NCBI GenBank assembly: GCA_012295275.1
Contig: CM022679.1
Location: forward strand, 19,224,342 to 19,284,341
Direction of reading: 5' to 3'
Length of the DNA: 60,000 nt
From: Chrysomallon squamiferum
Lineage: Eukaryota; Mollusca; Gastropoda; Neomphalida; Peltospiridae
The number at the start of each line of letters is the position of its first letter. The first letter of the stretch is position 1. The translations under genes were made by a program, and so were the position numbers. Shown one piece after another: positions 12,757 to 26,600 of the stretch. Under the pieces are notes generated by a model. The model worked only from the letters and a program-made list of their open reading frames with translations, did not search any database and was not told the origin of the DNA.

Positions 12757-13566
12757 TAACCCTGCAACACGGTTACATAAATATATCGCATCTCGTCAAC
12801 ACTATCCAAAACAAAACAAAACAAAAAACTTCAATAGCGCTACTGTTATATGGTATTAACAGTTCATGTTATCTGAGACTGAGTCATAATTCCCGGAAAA
12901 ATCATTAAGTTTTTTCTTTCTTTTTTCGTTGAAAAAAAGTTACCGTTAACAAATTACTTTTAGAATAAACAGTATAGAAGAGATTATTATACATAGTAAA
13001 CTGTTTACGAAGCATGTGTATTTATAGTAATAGTAAGCAAAAACAATACATGATTGGTATAATAAAACATTTACGGAAATTTTTCTCGAGGAAATCTAGC
13101 TTTCATCATAATTTTAATGTTCTAAGCAGAGGGGGTATGACCCGGTATCTGTCCAGATTATGACTGTTTTATTGATACTTGTTACTTTTCACGTGACAGA
13201 ATGCATTCACGCACCTAGATAACCCTGCAATACGGTTACATAAATATATCGCATCTCGTCAACACTATTCAGAAAAAAAAAAAACAAAAAAAAAACATTC
13301 AATAGCACTACTGTTATATGGTATTAACAGCTCATATTACCTGAGACTGAGTCATAATTCCCGGAAAAATCGTTAAGTTTTTTCTTTCTTTCTTCGTTGA
13401 AAAATGTTACCGTTAACAAATTACTTTTAGAATAAACAGTATAGAAGAGATTATTATACATAGTAAACTGTTTACGAAGCATGTGTATTTATAGTAATAG
13501 TAAGCAAAAACAATACATTGGTATAATACAATTTTTCATTATTTTCTCGAGGAAATCTAGCTTCCA
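12757..13566. repeat. Two-unit tandem direct repeat, period 463 bp
   Basis: Unit A (about 12757-13104) and unit B (about 13220-13566) both begin TAACCCTGCAA and stay collinear to the CTCGAGGAAATCTAGCTT block, with scattered substitutions and small indels. A 115-bp spacer separates them. Both units retain TGAGTCA followed by TTCCCGGAA (12880/12890 and 13348/13358). They lie 1.1-1.9 kb upstream of the first ABCA coding exon, so a regulatory role is possible but unproven. Confidence 0.9.
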
Positions 13567-13759
13567 TCTCGAGGCACAACAACAAAGATAATATTATTAA
13601 CCAATGACGTATTCTGCGGTCACGCCTAGATTGCCTTGCACCAAATCAATTTCTTTTAGTGACAATGTTAACATTTTCGCAGCGTACATCCACTTTCATG
13701 TTGCAAGGCTAAGAACAAACCTAGAATACAAATATTAGTTTTTAAATTGTTACTGATTC

Positions 13760-13879
<120 letters not shown>

Positions 13880-14449
13880 AAAGAAAAAAGAGAGTGGTAC
13901 ATCCAGAAAGATTGCTTAGTTGTTTTTGTCAGATTACACACACACACCTGAATCCAATGATATACTGATACAATTTTTCTAACTTTAGTGAAGGAACCTA
14001 TGAATTTTAAAACAGTTTATTTTTAACGCATTTTTGAGTCAAATTACAATTTGGCAGTTTGGTAGCAAACTTTTAACTTTATATCAAGTGAGATACACAC
14101 GAAAGACGTATTTCTTAATTTTTATTTTCGCGTAAGAAGAATACAGAACAACCAATTTGTAAACGGGTAAAATGGCGACGTTTATATGTTTTCAATAGTT
14201 TTAATGGATTGTGAGCCAAAATAAGAAAAGAACTAGGAAATATAAAGATTTTTATTAATTTGTTTATTCGTAGCAGCACGCGTAAGTTTTAACGAATCCT
14301 GAACTTGGGTCTATCTTCAAAAGTAATATCAGTTATTTTAGTTATTTTGTTCATAACAAGTTGCTTTTATTTCATCTTGTATTATTTTTGTAAATTAACT
14401 TATAAACTCACTTCTGTTTATTAACTTTATTGTTGTTTATATTTAGTGA

Positions 14450-14674
14450 TATGTGAACAAGGACCTCCGGCTTGAGCATTTAAATCCGTGTATGGTAACC
14501 CGATAAATGCGCATGCCTGGCATACATTGATACGAGTGGGTCGAATCGTTTTCATTACCTTTCAGTATTCACTTTAGTAACTCTAAAAGGTTTAAGACGA
14601 TATTGGGAATACAAGCCTTTCAGTAAGAAAATTACTGATCACCTACTATGTTTGCCTGTTTATTATAACAAAAA
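14450..14674 (+). promoter_or_regulatory. Probable promoter / 5' UTR of the ABCA gene
   Basis: This stretch is richer in G+C and CpG than its surroundings and sits directly in front of the first coding exon at 14675. A clean acceptor before coding exon 2 requires a transcribed exon upstream, and the donor at 14703 (GTAAGT) fits that exon. The transcription start cannot be fixed from sequence alone. Confidence 0.45.
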
Positions 14675-17600
14675 ATGATAGATACTTATTCACCGACGGA
14701 TGGTAAGTTTAATTTTTTGTTTCATTACAGCACAGTGCTGGAAATGTCGAAATGTTCACGTAGGTTCGCATAGCTCGTTTCCATGGAACGGAAACCGAAA
14801 TATTTAAACTGAAGCTAATTTTAATGTTTATTCTTTTATTTTTTATTTATTTATATTACATTCTTCTCATGAGATTTGTCTTAAGATAATAAATCAAACT
14901 GTTTTCTATTTGTGGTTTTTAAAAATTGTTTCTCACCTCGAGAAATACATATATATATATATATATATACATGTAATGATCGTGTATATAAAGACTGAGT
15001 TTACAGAAATAACTTCCTTGTTTTAGAAGTTGTTATCCATACTAACTACTTAAATTGTATAATTATTATTCAGAAGCGGCAAATACATATTGAAACTAAT
15101 TAACACAATTCCCCGATTGTAAATGTAGAAATCATATTTTTTTTTTATTAACATGTTTTATTCATAACTTTTTATGCAGTATAATTATTAAAACGGAAGA
15201 GGAGATACAGATTATCTCGCAAGATTTCTGTGAAGATGAATGACCAAAATATTAATAACATTATTAAAAAACAAAAAACAAAAAAACAAACAAAATCATC
15301 TAAATTACACTTCCAGTATTATAATATTTGTGATCTATTAATTTATTAATACCTTCATGCAACAGGTTTAAAATACAGAATACAGAAGAAAAATGTTACA
15401 GTGATTTTTTCCGGTCATAATGAATATTAAACAGTAAAACAAACAGAAAATGAACACAAAAAATAATTATTTATAAAGTTATCAAAAATAAAAAGAAGAA
15501 AAACTTTAACAATAAAAAATAATATAAATTATTAAATATGATCTAATGATTTCATTGGACGCTGTTAATCATCATATACATTTTACTTTACTGGCAGATT
15601 AAACAAATGTTGGTGCAGTTAATAATTGATGTAAGACTGCCATAAACCTTTTTTTAATTCAGAATATTTAGAATTTGTCATATTGATTATTTTATGCTGT
15701 AAGCTTACTATACAGAAATTGGAAGTAAAAATGGTGATATCACTCAACATCTGTTGAAATTAATGAGAAATATACACAAATAAAAACATTGAAAACAAGT
15801 TATTTAAAAATGAAAAGATACACAGTGATTATTAAAAAATTGTTGCATTGATTATTACAATAAATATATTTAACTAAAAAAACAACGAAAAAACCCAGCA
15901 GCTTTCCACTTTACTTCCACATGATTTAATGTAATTATATTTATATACTAATTTTTGTATGAGTATTTGTACATTTTTTTTTTATATAGTGTATATTTAT
16001 AACTTTTCAGATGTTTTAATTAATTGTTTATACTGATAACATATCCTGTTTTATATATTTAATTAAAAACATAAAATTGTTTTATTTCAGAATACAGCAA
16101 AATGAAATCTACATTCTGTAGTCAACTGAAGGCAATGCTATGGCGCAATTTTCTCCTGAAAAAGAGAACAAAGAAACAATTTATACAGGTGAGTTAAATT
16201 AATAATTTGCTTTTTGACGTTTTACCATTAATTTAAAAGAAACCTAAAATAAAAAAGTTGAAATAAAATGAAAAACTGAATTACTAAATGACAATTTTCC
16301 TTTAATTCTAATGGAAAGAGTTGTGAAGATGCCCTCCACCTATTTATAAAAGTAATAGAAAAAACACACCCATTGTGTGTGAGAAAATAATCATTGTCAG
16401 TGGAAATATTTTTTAACACTAATGAACCAAAGTAGGAAACATAACTCCATATTGCCTTGATGGTGGCCATATATCAAAACTATTAGTTAAATCACATACA
16501 GAGTAAAATCTTATTCACTTACAACTGATATTTTTTTTATTAAAATGTATTTATAAATTTATTATTTTTATCATTATTTATAGAACATGTAAATTTTGTG
16601 GATATTTTATTGTGTTATTCTGTGGTACGTATACATACTTAAAAACTAAGATAATGTATGTTAATAAATAAAAGATTAGTTAGAAAGTAGAAAGTTAAAG
16701 TAGCCAACTTGTTTTAATTATTTTAATATTATCTATCAACACTATTTGCTTTTATATTGTATCATTCGAATCATACGATTAAATTATATATTACCATTAA
16801 TGGTTAATTTATACGAAATTATCCATATTGAATTCTTGTTTGTGCTACTGTTCTTTAGTGGATACAGAATAGTCATTTAGTAGTTTAAGCTATTGCAGAT
16901 AATTAACACCTTGTTAGGTGACACTTTTATAGTCTGATACCCTTTAGTTAGGACAAGCCAAATTTTAGTTATTAATATCACTCAGACTAGTCACCGTGAC
17001 ACCAGGTCAACTTTAAAACTGATTATTATTGGGTGTTTAATATAACAATAATCATATTTTACATATAATACAAAGAATAAATCCAATATCAATTAAGTGT
17101 GAAACTAAGAGTGTATTCTTTAAAAAAAGATGTTGCAAAAATGTTATTTTAATTTCCAAATAAATCATGCTGTTTTATAGACAAATATATAATACTGTTT
17201 CATGGATCATTGTTAAAAAGGTGAAGCCATTTTCCCCAGATTTCATTAAATCTGTCATACTTAAAATTTTAAAAATAAAATCTGTCAATCTTATATTATT
17301 AAGATGATTGCCAAGTATGATCACAATAAATATATTTTATATTAATTATTAACCAGTTAACTACAAAAATTTGTTTATTTCACCATTTATCATGCCAAAC
17401 ATAACTGTATGTTTATTTAGCAAAATGTTAATTCCTGAACTGCTTTCCATGTTATATTTACTTTATGTCAGTCATTAAATAAATGTAATGTTTCAGCAGC
17501 AATTTTGCAAAATGTACATTTATTCAAATCCACATAGTAGATCAAAAACAAAAAATGAATTTGTACTTAAATTAATCTGGGCAGTGTATGTTATGACCAG

Positions 17601-20600
17601 TTTCAAGGCCTTTGTTTCTTTAGTGCTTAATATTTTCTCTACCAATCATTTTATTATTTATTTTTTTATCTCTTTTTAAAAAACAACAACAAATTTTTCA
17701 TACTATTTATATACTGATATGTTAAATATTTTCTAATGCTTTGCCCAATATCTTTTTTTATTCTGTCCTTTACATCTTGTTTATTTATTTATCCTGACAT
17801 GACTATATAAAATATTATTTACATGAATAAAGTTTATTTTCATTTTGATTGTTATTAGCAGTTGTCCATTATTGATATGCTTACCTCATTATATATTTTG
17901 CAAAATAAAATAAATAATATACATCATTTTTTTGTAAATATGATGTTCAAGATCATTTGACTTCAGGAATTAAAACTTATCTGTTGACTTTTAAGCAGTG
18001 TCCAGTGTGCCCATTTGTTGCTTCTTGTTTTTTTTGTTTGTTTTTTTATTAATTTTGTTTTTTTTGCCTTTGTTCCCGGCATAATGTTTACAAAAAGATT
18101 AATTAAAGAATTTTAATTCACTGAAGTTGTTACAGTAGTACAAATAAATACTGCACATCTGAAATATTGTTTTCATTTGTTTCAAAATGCAAAATATAAA
18201 ATCATATTCAACATTTGATTACTGTGAGCCAAAAATATTAGAAAGTAAGTAATAACTGAAAAGAAATAAATTTAAGATGTTGTATAATTATTATAATTGT
18301 CTTCTTTTTTCTTTCTTTCTTTCTTTAGGAGATTTTCTTTCCAGTCTTTTTTGTGTCACTTATGGCAATGATAAAGGGATTCACACAGCCTAAGACCTAT
18401 GAAGCTACCAGCTTTCCTGAAAATCCACTTTCTGACAGCAGTTTTCACTTCAGCACCTCAAAGAAACTGTTGTTTGCACCTAATACATCTGAGATTACTA
18501 AGTTAATGATGGATGTTTCAAAGTTTCTTAATGTTGCCTCTGAAGGATTCGAAAATGAGAATGCAGCAGAAACAGCATACAAAGCTAAATCAGATGAAAT
18601 AGCAGCTGGCGTGATCTTTGGATTCAATGAAACAAACCTGACCTATACAATTCGGATGCCTTACAGAACTCTGCCATCTGTCAATGTTATGTTTACACAG
18701 AATCTGAATCAGGGTTTGTATAGTTTGACAATTTTGTGTTTACGAGGTATCTAGTAATTATTTGTGATGGTGCACATAAATCTCATGGATATTTGACACA
18801 CTTGACAAAATTGTTGTTATTTAGCTAAAAAAGAAAGAGAAAAAGAGGAACAAAATGCAAAAAAATTAAAATTGAAGACAGATTTCAATTTTTTAATTTA
18901 GTTTCTGAGATATGTAACTTAGACTATTCTGTTTGTGGATAAGGAGCATCAGAGTAAACATACTAATAATTGTAACTCAAGATTTATAATTTTGCCTGGC
19001 GAGTGTTTGGTATCAAAATAACCAGAAAGACATAGAGAAGTAAAAGAAACTATTCATTTAAATGCAGAATTAGTATAAGAAAATGTCATTCAACTATATT
19101 TCACTTTAAAAATAATGAATCTGTAGAAAGGTGGGTAAATAAAATAAGAAATATTGCATCTTATAACATAATATTTCAGAATTAAGTAGAATTTAAGATG
19201 AAAATAAAACAAAAAACCCCCAGAAATTCTAGAAATGGATATTTTTTTGTATGAATAAAGATATTGCTTTTTAACATAAAAAATACGGTGTTCAAGTTAT
19301 TCATGATTTTCAAATGCTTTTATAAATAATATGTATTTTTTATGGGTTTTTTCATTCTGTTACAAGAAGTAAATTTAGACTGCATCAGTAGTATTTGTTT
19401 ATGAAGTCTACTCATTAGGATTTATTTTTATATTTTGCTTAGGTCAGTGTCGAAGTCCTGATGGTACTGAATCAGGAAGTAAATGTGAAGCTAATAAATA
19501 TCTCACAACAGGTTTTGTTTGGCTTCAGAATGCCATTGATACAGCACTGATTACTGTGAGTTTAGCTGGGGTTTTTTTTTTTTTTTTGTATTCTTAATAA
19601 TCTCATTTCTTTCAATTAAAATTCCACAAAAAACATGCTGGACAAATTCCTCTATTTCCCCACTTACCATCAATTACACCAAAAAATAACAGCTTTAATA
19701 TAAAAATGTGCACCGTGTGTCCTTAAAACCTGTTGTGTCCAGTATTTTATTGAAATAAAATTCATTCAAATATATGCATTCATTGAAATAAAATTCTACT
19801 TTTATTTAATTTTTATTCTGTTACATAGAACTATAATCAAATTGCAGTTCCACAGTAGTTATAATTAATAATGAAAACACAAAAGTATTCACAAAACTGA
19901 CATAGTATTTTTCTTCTGGTAGAATGTCGATAAAAGTCACAAACATGCTTTCAAATACTGTCTGTTCATAAGACTGACAATTATTATTATTTTTATATTA
20001 TTTTATTTCTTTCATTTTATTATTATCATTAATATATTTTTATTTATTTTATTTTTTTTTTTTTTTTTTCATATCAGCTCTAGAGATTTTCATTGGCAAT
20101 TAAAATTCCAAAAATTAAAGCATTTTTGTTGATAACATTTTGAAAAAAAACAAACTATTTTTGGAAAATTATATATGAGTTCTGCAAACATTTCAAAGTC
20201 AGATTTTTGGGAAGTTAACAGATGTTCTAAAATGTAGTATAATGTCAGGAAGATAAAATAAAACTTCTATACTGATGCTCAAAATAATTATGACAGTTTA
20301 GATAACAAATTTAATAACAAAACCTAATTAATTTTTTTTTTGCACTGACAGCAATACAGCCCAGGTTTTGTCATGCCAACTGTTTCAGTTCAGTTGATGC
20401 CAAAAGATAAATTCACAGAAAGTCTTGACAGTATTCAGATTGGGTCTGTCATCTACTTTGTTTTGGCCTATTCTTTTTTCATCAACTTCCTTGTGGTGAA
20501 TCTGGTTTCAGAGAAGGAAAGAAAAATTAGAGAGGGAATGAAAATGATGGGTCTCAGAGATTCTGTTTGGTGGTAAGTGGCAACTTTCTATTAATACAAG

Positions 20601-23600
20601 CTGTGACAATTTCATACAGGATTAATAATATTATAAATGTGATGAATGGGGTCCAGACGATAGTCAAATAAATTTTTAATGACTATTATTGCTATTTAAA
20701 TTATATTCTTTTCTTAATTTTGAAATTTGAACTTTTTTCAGTCATATATTTCTATAAATGACATGTCAATTAAGAACTGAAAATATTTAATTTAAGAATA
20801 ATTAATTTTTATGTTCACTTTTGTTTTATAGATGAAATAATTCAATATCATTTTAGTGTTATATATCATCATACATTTTCATTCATAAATTATCTATGCA
20901 GTAGTTACTTATTTACCATTACTGTTAAAGATTTGGCAGTTATGAAAAGAAAATATAATTAAGTGTCTTTCACTTTCAGGTTGTCTTGGTCACTTATTTA
21001 CATGGTGATTATTCTCTTTGTCACTGCAATAGTTGTTCTTATTGCTTACGCAGCAAACTTTTTTGCCAACAGTAATGTCTTCATCCTGTTTATCATTCTG
21101 TTTCTGTATGGAATGTCAATAATAAACCTAGCGTTTGTCATGACTCCATTCTTCAGAAAAGCACAGGTTGCTGGACTCATAGCAGGTGTCTCAACAATTA
21201 TGATCAGTTTACTTTATTTTGCTATCTCCACAACGAGGACTGTCACTCCCTCAGGTTATGACTACAGTGTGCCTCCTGCAGGACGTTGGGCTTTATGTCT
21301 TCTGTCACCAGTAGCTTTTGCTTTGGCAATGGATCAGGTGCAAAGTTTTCCTTGAAATTTTTATTGCCATAAAAAGAAAGTATAAATTTAGTCTTAAAAA
21401 CTTGTGCAGATGTTTTGAATATTATTTCCATGAACATTTTGTGATACAAAAGTTCAAAATCGAATTTAATTTTAGGCATCACTGTATCCAAGTGCAATGT
21501 AAATGCAGACTATTGTTTCATATTTTATTTCCTTAAGTTTATCAGTAAACCATTTTATTGTTAATGTTTCCATTTTCTAACATACTTTTTATCACAAATT
21601 ATATTTTGTCTGTTGAGTTTACAGTATCAGTTGATAATACACTTTTAGTTTTTAAACTGTAATCACATTTCTTTTAAATGTCTGGTATGGAGTAATCAGA
21701 ATGTGTTATATGCAGTATAATGTTAGAAATAAAATTCAAATACTGCCTTAAAGATTATTATTAATTAATAGCATTTTAAACAAAAAATAAAGACCTGAAA
21801 AGATTACAAAATAGTGCTTTAAATGCAGCTTTAATTTATTGTGGTATTTAATTTTTAATTTTTTAGGGAATATTTTTGGATATTGCAAAAGATGGCATGA
21901 CATTTTCATCAATGACTTCTGGAGATTTCCCTTTGTATGCTCCCATCTCAATGTTGTTCATAGACAGCATCCTGTACATTTTTCTGGCTGTCTATTTTGA
22001 TCATGTGATTCCAGGTGAGAAATATTAAGAATTATGCATATTTAATGGGATTATTTTCTGGTGGACTACCCATAACAGTATTCAAGTAATTATCAATACA
22101 GAAATAAACAAAAATACATTTGAATAACTATTAACCTGCATGAAAATCAGGTGATTCATATTATAATACAGGTTTAATGCTCAGGTAAAAAACACTCCAA
22201 ATGATGTCACATATATATATATAATTATTTACACAACTATGTACAAGTTAGACCTTTCATAATATACAATTATTTACATTTACATGAATACGTACACACC
22301 ACTTTTATTGCTGGATAAAAAAACCTAGCCACAGTTGACTAAAACTAATAACCAAAGACACACACCCCGGAGACATACTCACTTCCCTCATCATATAGTA
22401 TGTGGTTCCCAATCTGAAATTGCCCTAATTAAACCAACCCCCTCGGTAAAATTTATAACTGGGTGTAACTTATCTTCGTATGTGGGCTGAACAACTCCCA
22501 TTTGGCCCTACAGGTGGAGCGGATTCCTTTGGCACATGCCAGTGAATACTTTGGTAATGACCCATTCCCATACACTTCTGTAGGTGGAACCTATCCCTGG
22601 GCCATATGAACCTTACCTCTGTAGCTGTCTCCTGGGGTGTGAATCTATATATATATACTACATCCATCCACTTACCTCATGGAAACACCTTGCCCCCATC
22701 CAGAAACAACGCCCTTTTTAGGGCTTTGTCTACCTGCCAGTAGAGGCAAAAGCAGTATGTTTGACCATATGATCCTCACAGAGGGGAACAGTGCTTTCAG
22801 TCACAGGAATGAGCAAGTGATGCTCTTTGTCATTACCATGTCATTTGAATCCATTTGTTAAATGACAGCATTAGATGGGGGCTGGTGTTTCAACTTCTCT
22901 GAAATGAAACTGTCTAGCAGCAACAACTTCATTCCCCTGTCACCATACCATTTTACTTTGATACCTGCCTGCTGCAAATATAGGTTTCCTCCACGTGGCC
23001 TTGCCCTTGCCTGTATTCTTGCCCAGTGGACAATGGAAGATCCAATTAACCAGAATTCATTCTTCTCTACAATCAGATGTTTTATTATTTAAATATGACA
23101 TAAATAAATTAGATTTGGTATACTTGGTATACTTGTTGACTGGGATCCCATAGCACCAAATTTGAAATATTAGCCCAATCGGATCAGTGGGGTGGGAGAT
23201 GAGGCCCACTGAATTTTGCGATTTTTGGCAAAAATGGGTGTGACCACCAACCTTTGAACCCTCATATCACAGGAACTATTCAAAATTCGGTAGGCCATAT
23301 CTCAGATTTGGTGCTGTGGGATCCCAGTCAACAAGTATACCAAGTTTTATAAAAATCTGAGACGGTTGGGTGTAAATTTCTTTTTTTGGGGGGTGATTTG
23401 ACATGGAATGACCCATATATATCTTTCATTGGTCTGCTTAAATGAATATTGTGTTTATTCTTTATACTATCACTCTTTTTTCTTCTTATTTTCAGGAGAA
23501 TATGGTCCACGTTACTCACCATGGTTTTGTTTCACGTTGTCATATTGGTGTGGGAAAAAACAAAAACCTTCAGATGAAGAAATTGGAAACAGTCGAGTTC

Positions 23601-26600
23601 TGTCCGCTGATATAGAACCAGTAGCTTCAGACTTGACAACTGAAGCAGGCATTGAGTAAATACAAAACATTTTTTTTATAAATCTGTATATGTGAGTTAC
23701 AGTCATTAACTGCAGAAGACATTGAATTAAAGCAGACATTAGATTAAGACTTATTTTTTAGATTTTTGCATTTTTATATTACATTTCTTCATTGACATCA
23801 AAGTATTTAAGTTTCAAGATAATGTTTTTAATAGTTCTTATAAAGAATATTCAGATGAATAATCTTTGTATGGTTTTGTTGATAACATGTTATATTCTCT
23901 TGTTTGAAGATTTACATTTGTTTCCACAGACATGTTAACCTGACCAGGTATCACAAAACAAACAGTTATAATTACCAGCAATTAGTTCTGTGACAGATGA
24001 GCATATATACAGCTATCTCTATATGTTTTTTGGCCTATTCAAATGAATGTTGTGAATATTCTTAGCTATTTGTATAAATTTAATATTAGTCAGTGCAGAA
24101 TTTAGTTAAATTTTGTAACTTTATTTAAGGAAACGTGTAATATTTGTCAATGATATCCTTAAATTTACATTTAGTATTCATCCTTATTTTGTAGAACATT
24201 ACTTTTGCTCTTCCTTGGTACTGATTTTCAGATTATTTATATTTTTCAAATAGATTTTGTTATTTATGTTTTGTAGAATAATGAACATTTCTAAAATCTT
24301 CAAAGAACAAGGTGCCACTGTAAAGGCTGTAAATGGTTAGTATTAAATTTGTTTTGTCATGTTAAAATAATACATTTTAAGTTATTCATGATTTGCTTGT
24401 TTACTGGGCCTTCACATCTCATTTAAAATTAAATTTATGTTTACTATTTACAGTGATTTTTAATTATGAATCCTAAATATTTAAAGATCTAAAGAGTAAA
24501 TTACATTTTTTTAGAGTTGTCACTGGACATCTATGAAGGACAGATTACAGCAGTTCTTGGTCACAATGGAGCTGGAAAGACTACTTTAATTAGCATGCTG
24601 TGTGGATTGTTACCCCCTACTTCTGGAATAGCAAGAATAAAAGGAATGGTAGAGTATATTTGTAGTAGTCACTTTCAGTTCTGTTATTAAGATTTTATAT
24701 GAAAAACTGTAAATTGATTTTCTTGTTTTAGTAATTTTTTATTACCGTTTGTTTTGTTAAACAATTTCTTTGTATTATTTATTATCTGATGAAGGTAAAA
24801 AAATAGTTCCTTTTTTGTAACATAAATTACAATTAATGATATTTATGCAATAATATTATTGGTTTGGTTTTCAGGATGTGTCACACAGTGGAGATATGGA
24901 GAAGATCCGTTCAATGACAGGTGTATGTCCTCAACATGACATACTGTATGACGAACTCACATGTCGGGAGCATCTCATGATTTTTGCTGGAATCAAGGGT
25001 TTAGATGACAAAACTAGAGAAGAAACAGTTAGTGTTTTCTTTTCTTGACTTGTAATTGTAACTGTTTTTTGAGGAGATGGAGGATTAAAGGATTAAAAAT
25101 AACAAACAAAATACCTTTTTTATTTATTATCACCAACTCTAACAGGTTGATTTTTTTTGTCATTTCAGAATCTTCTATAAATAAGAAAATACTTACACTG
25201 AAATATTATACATTAGTTTATTTGAAATTATAGTAAATCCTTCTACATTTTGCATTTTTATTTTACTTTGTTCTGTAAGAAACAAAATACTGACTGCCAC
25301 AGAATGCATGCTTATTTGTATTCTGGGAAAGATGCAGTTTATTTATATTTAAGGTTAACGATGCCATGAAGCATGCAGATATCTTTGACCAAGCAGATAC
25401 ATTTGCTAGAAATCTAAGTGGTGGTCAGAAGAGGAAGTTGTCTGTTGCCATTGCTTTGATTGGAAATCCAAAGGTAGATACTTTTAAATTATTTATAGAT
25501 TTGACAATCTGATAAATCCAGAACTACTTGCATAATTACAAGACCAGACTAGTAAATAAGTTAGAAAATATTTGTACTAACTGAATTTTTTTTTAATAGC
25601 CTTATATCAATTTATTTATTTCGTACTAAACCCAATTTAGTATTCATATTAATCAGCACAAAACCATTTGTTACCATAAAAAAACTAGTACTTCTTTCTT
25701 TTTTGATGACAAATGGTTACTTTTATTTTTGACTTTTTTAAATCATATAGTGCCCCTTTTCATGAACCTCTCCAACCCAAACACATATATATCATTCAAA
25801 CTGCTCTGGTTCATCACAAACAGGTATTTCTGTAAAATAACAGAAAGAAATTAGTCTTTGTTAACTTCAAAAGAAATATATCTTTTTTTTTAAATAATTA
25901 TTTCAACTCAAACAAAAGAAAATTGTATAAAGGATAACTAATAATGAAAAGAATAGTTAATTTTTCCACGTTTTTTAAGTGTTTTAAAACATATAAACCA
26001 AATTTTATAAATGCACCATCTTTCCAAAAATGCTAGGATAGTACAAAAAAAGATTGGTTATATAAAATACAAATGAAGTTTATAAACAATATTTCCACTT
26101 ATTATGGCTACGGTGCAATGTCATGTAGTATTATGTAATCTGTGGATATGCTTTTCCTTTTGCAAAAACCTGAAACATTTATTTTAAAAAGTAAATTTTT
26201 TATCTACATTTTTTAAACGATCATGTCAAAAACCAAAAAAACTATTTTGTTTATTCAAATTTTGCCACTTTTCGCCTAGTTTGTCCCCTCAAGAAAGCAC
26301 CTCTGTGATTATGATGTGTATTAAGAAATAGTTATTTTTTTTCTTAAATTGCTGATGTTTAAAGATAAATTGGCAATTTTTCTTTTTTTTTCTTTCATGC
26401 AGATTACATTTTATATTGTTTGTTATAATAAGTAAGACACATCTTCGATTCACTAATCTTTAAAAGGGTATTTAATTTGTTTTGTCCTTCAGAAAACAAA
26501 ATTGTTAATTTGCTGTGAGAAAGATAACTCGTGCTTTTAAATGATATTTCCTAAATTTTTAATATATTAATACGTTTGTATGTAAAATAGTTTGAACATC

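Noticed and set aside
22470-23092. Small ORFs on both strands in ABCA intron 7
   Set aside because: They lie in a repeat-like block, lack known motifs and have no splice or promoter support.
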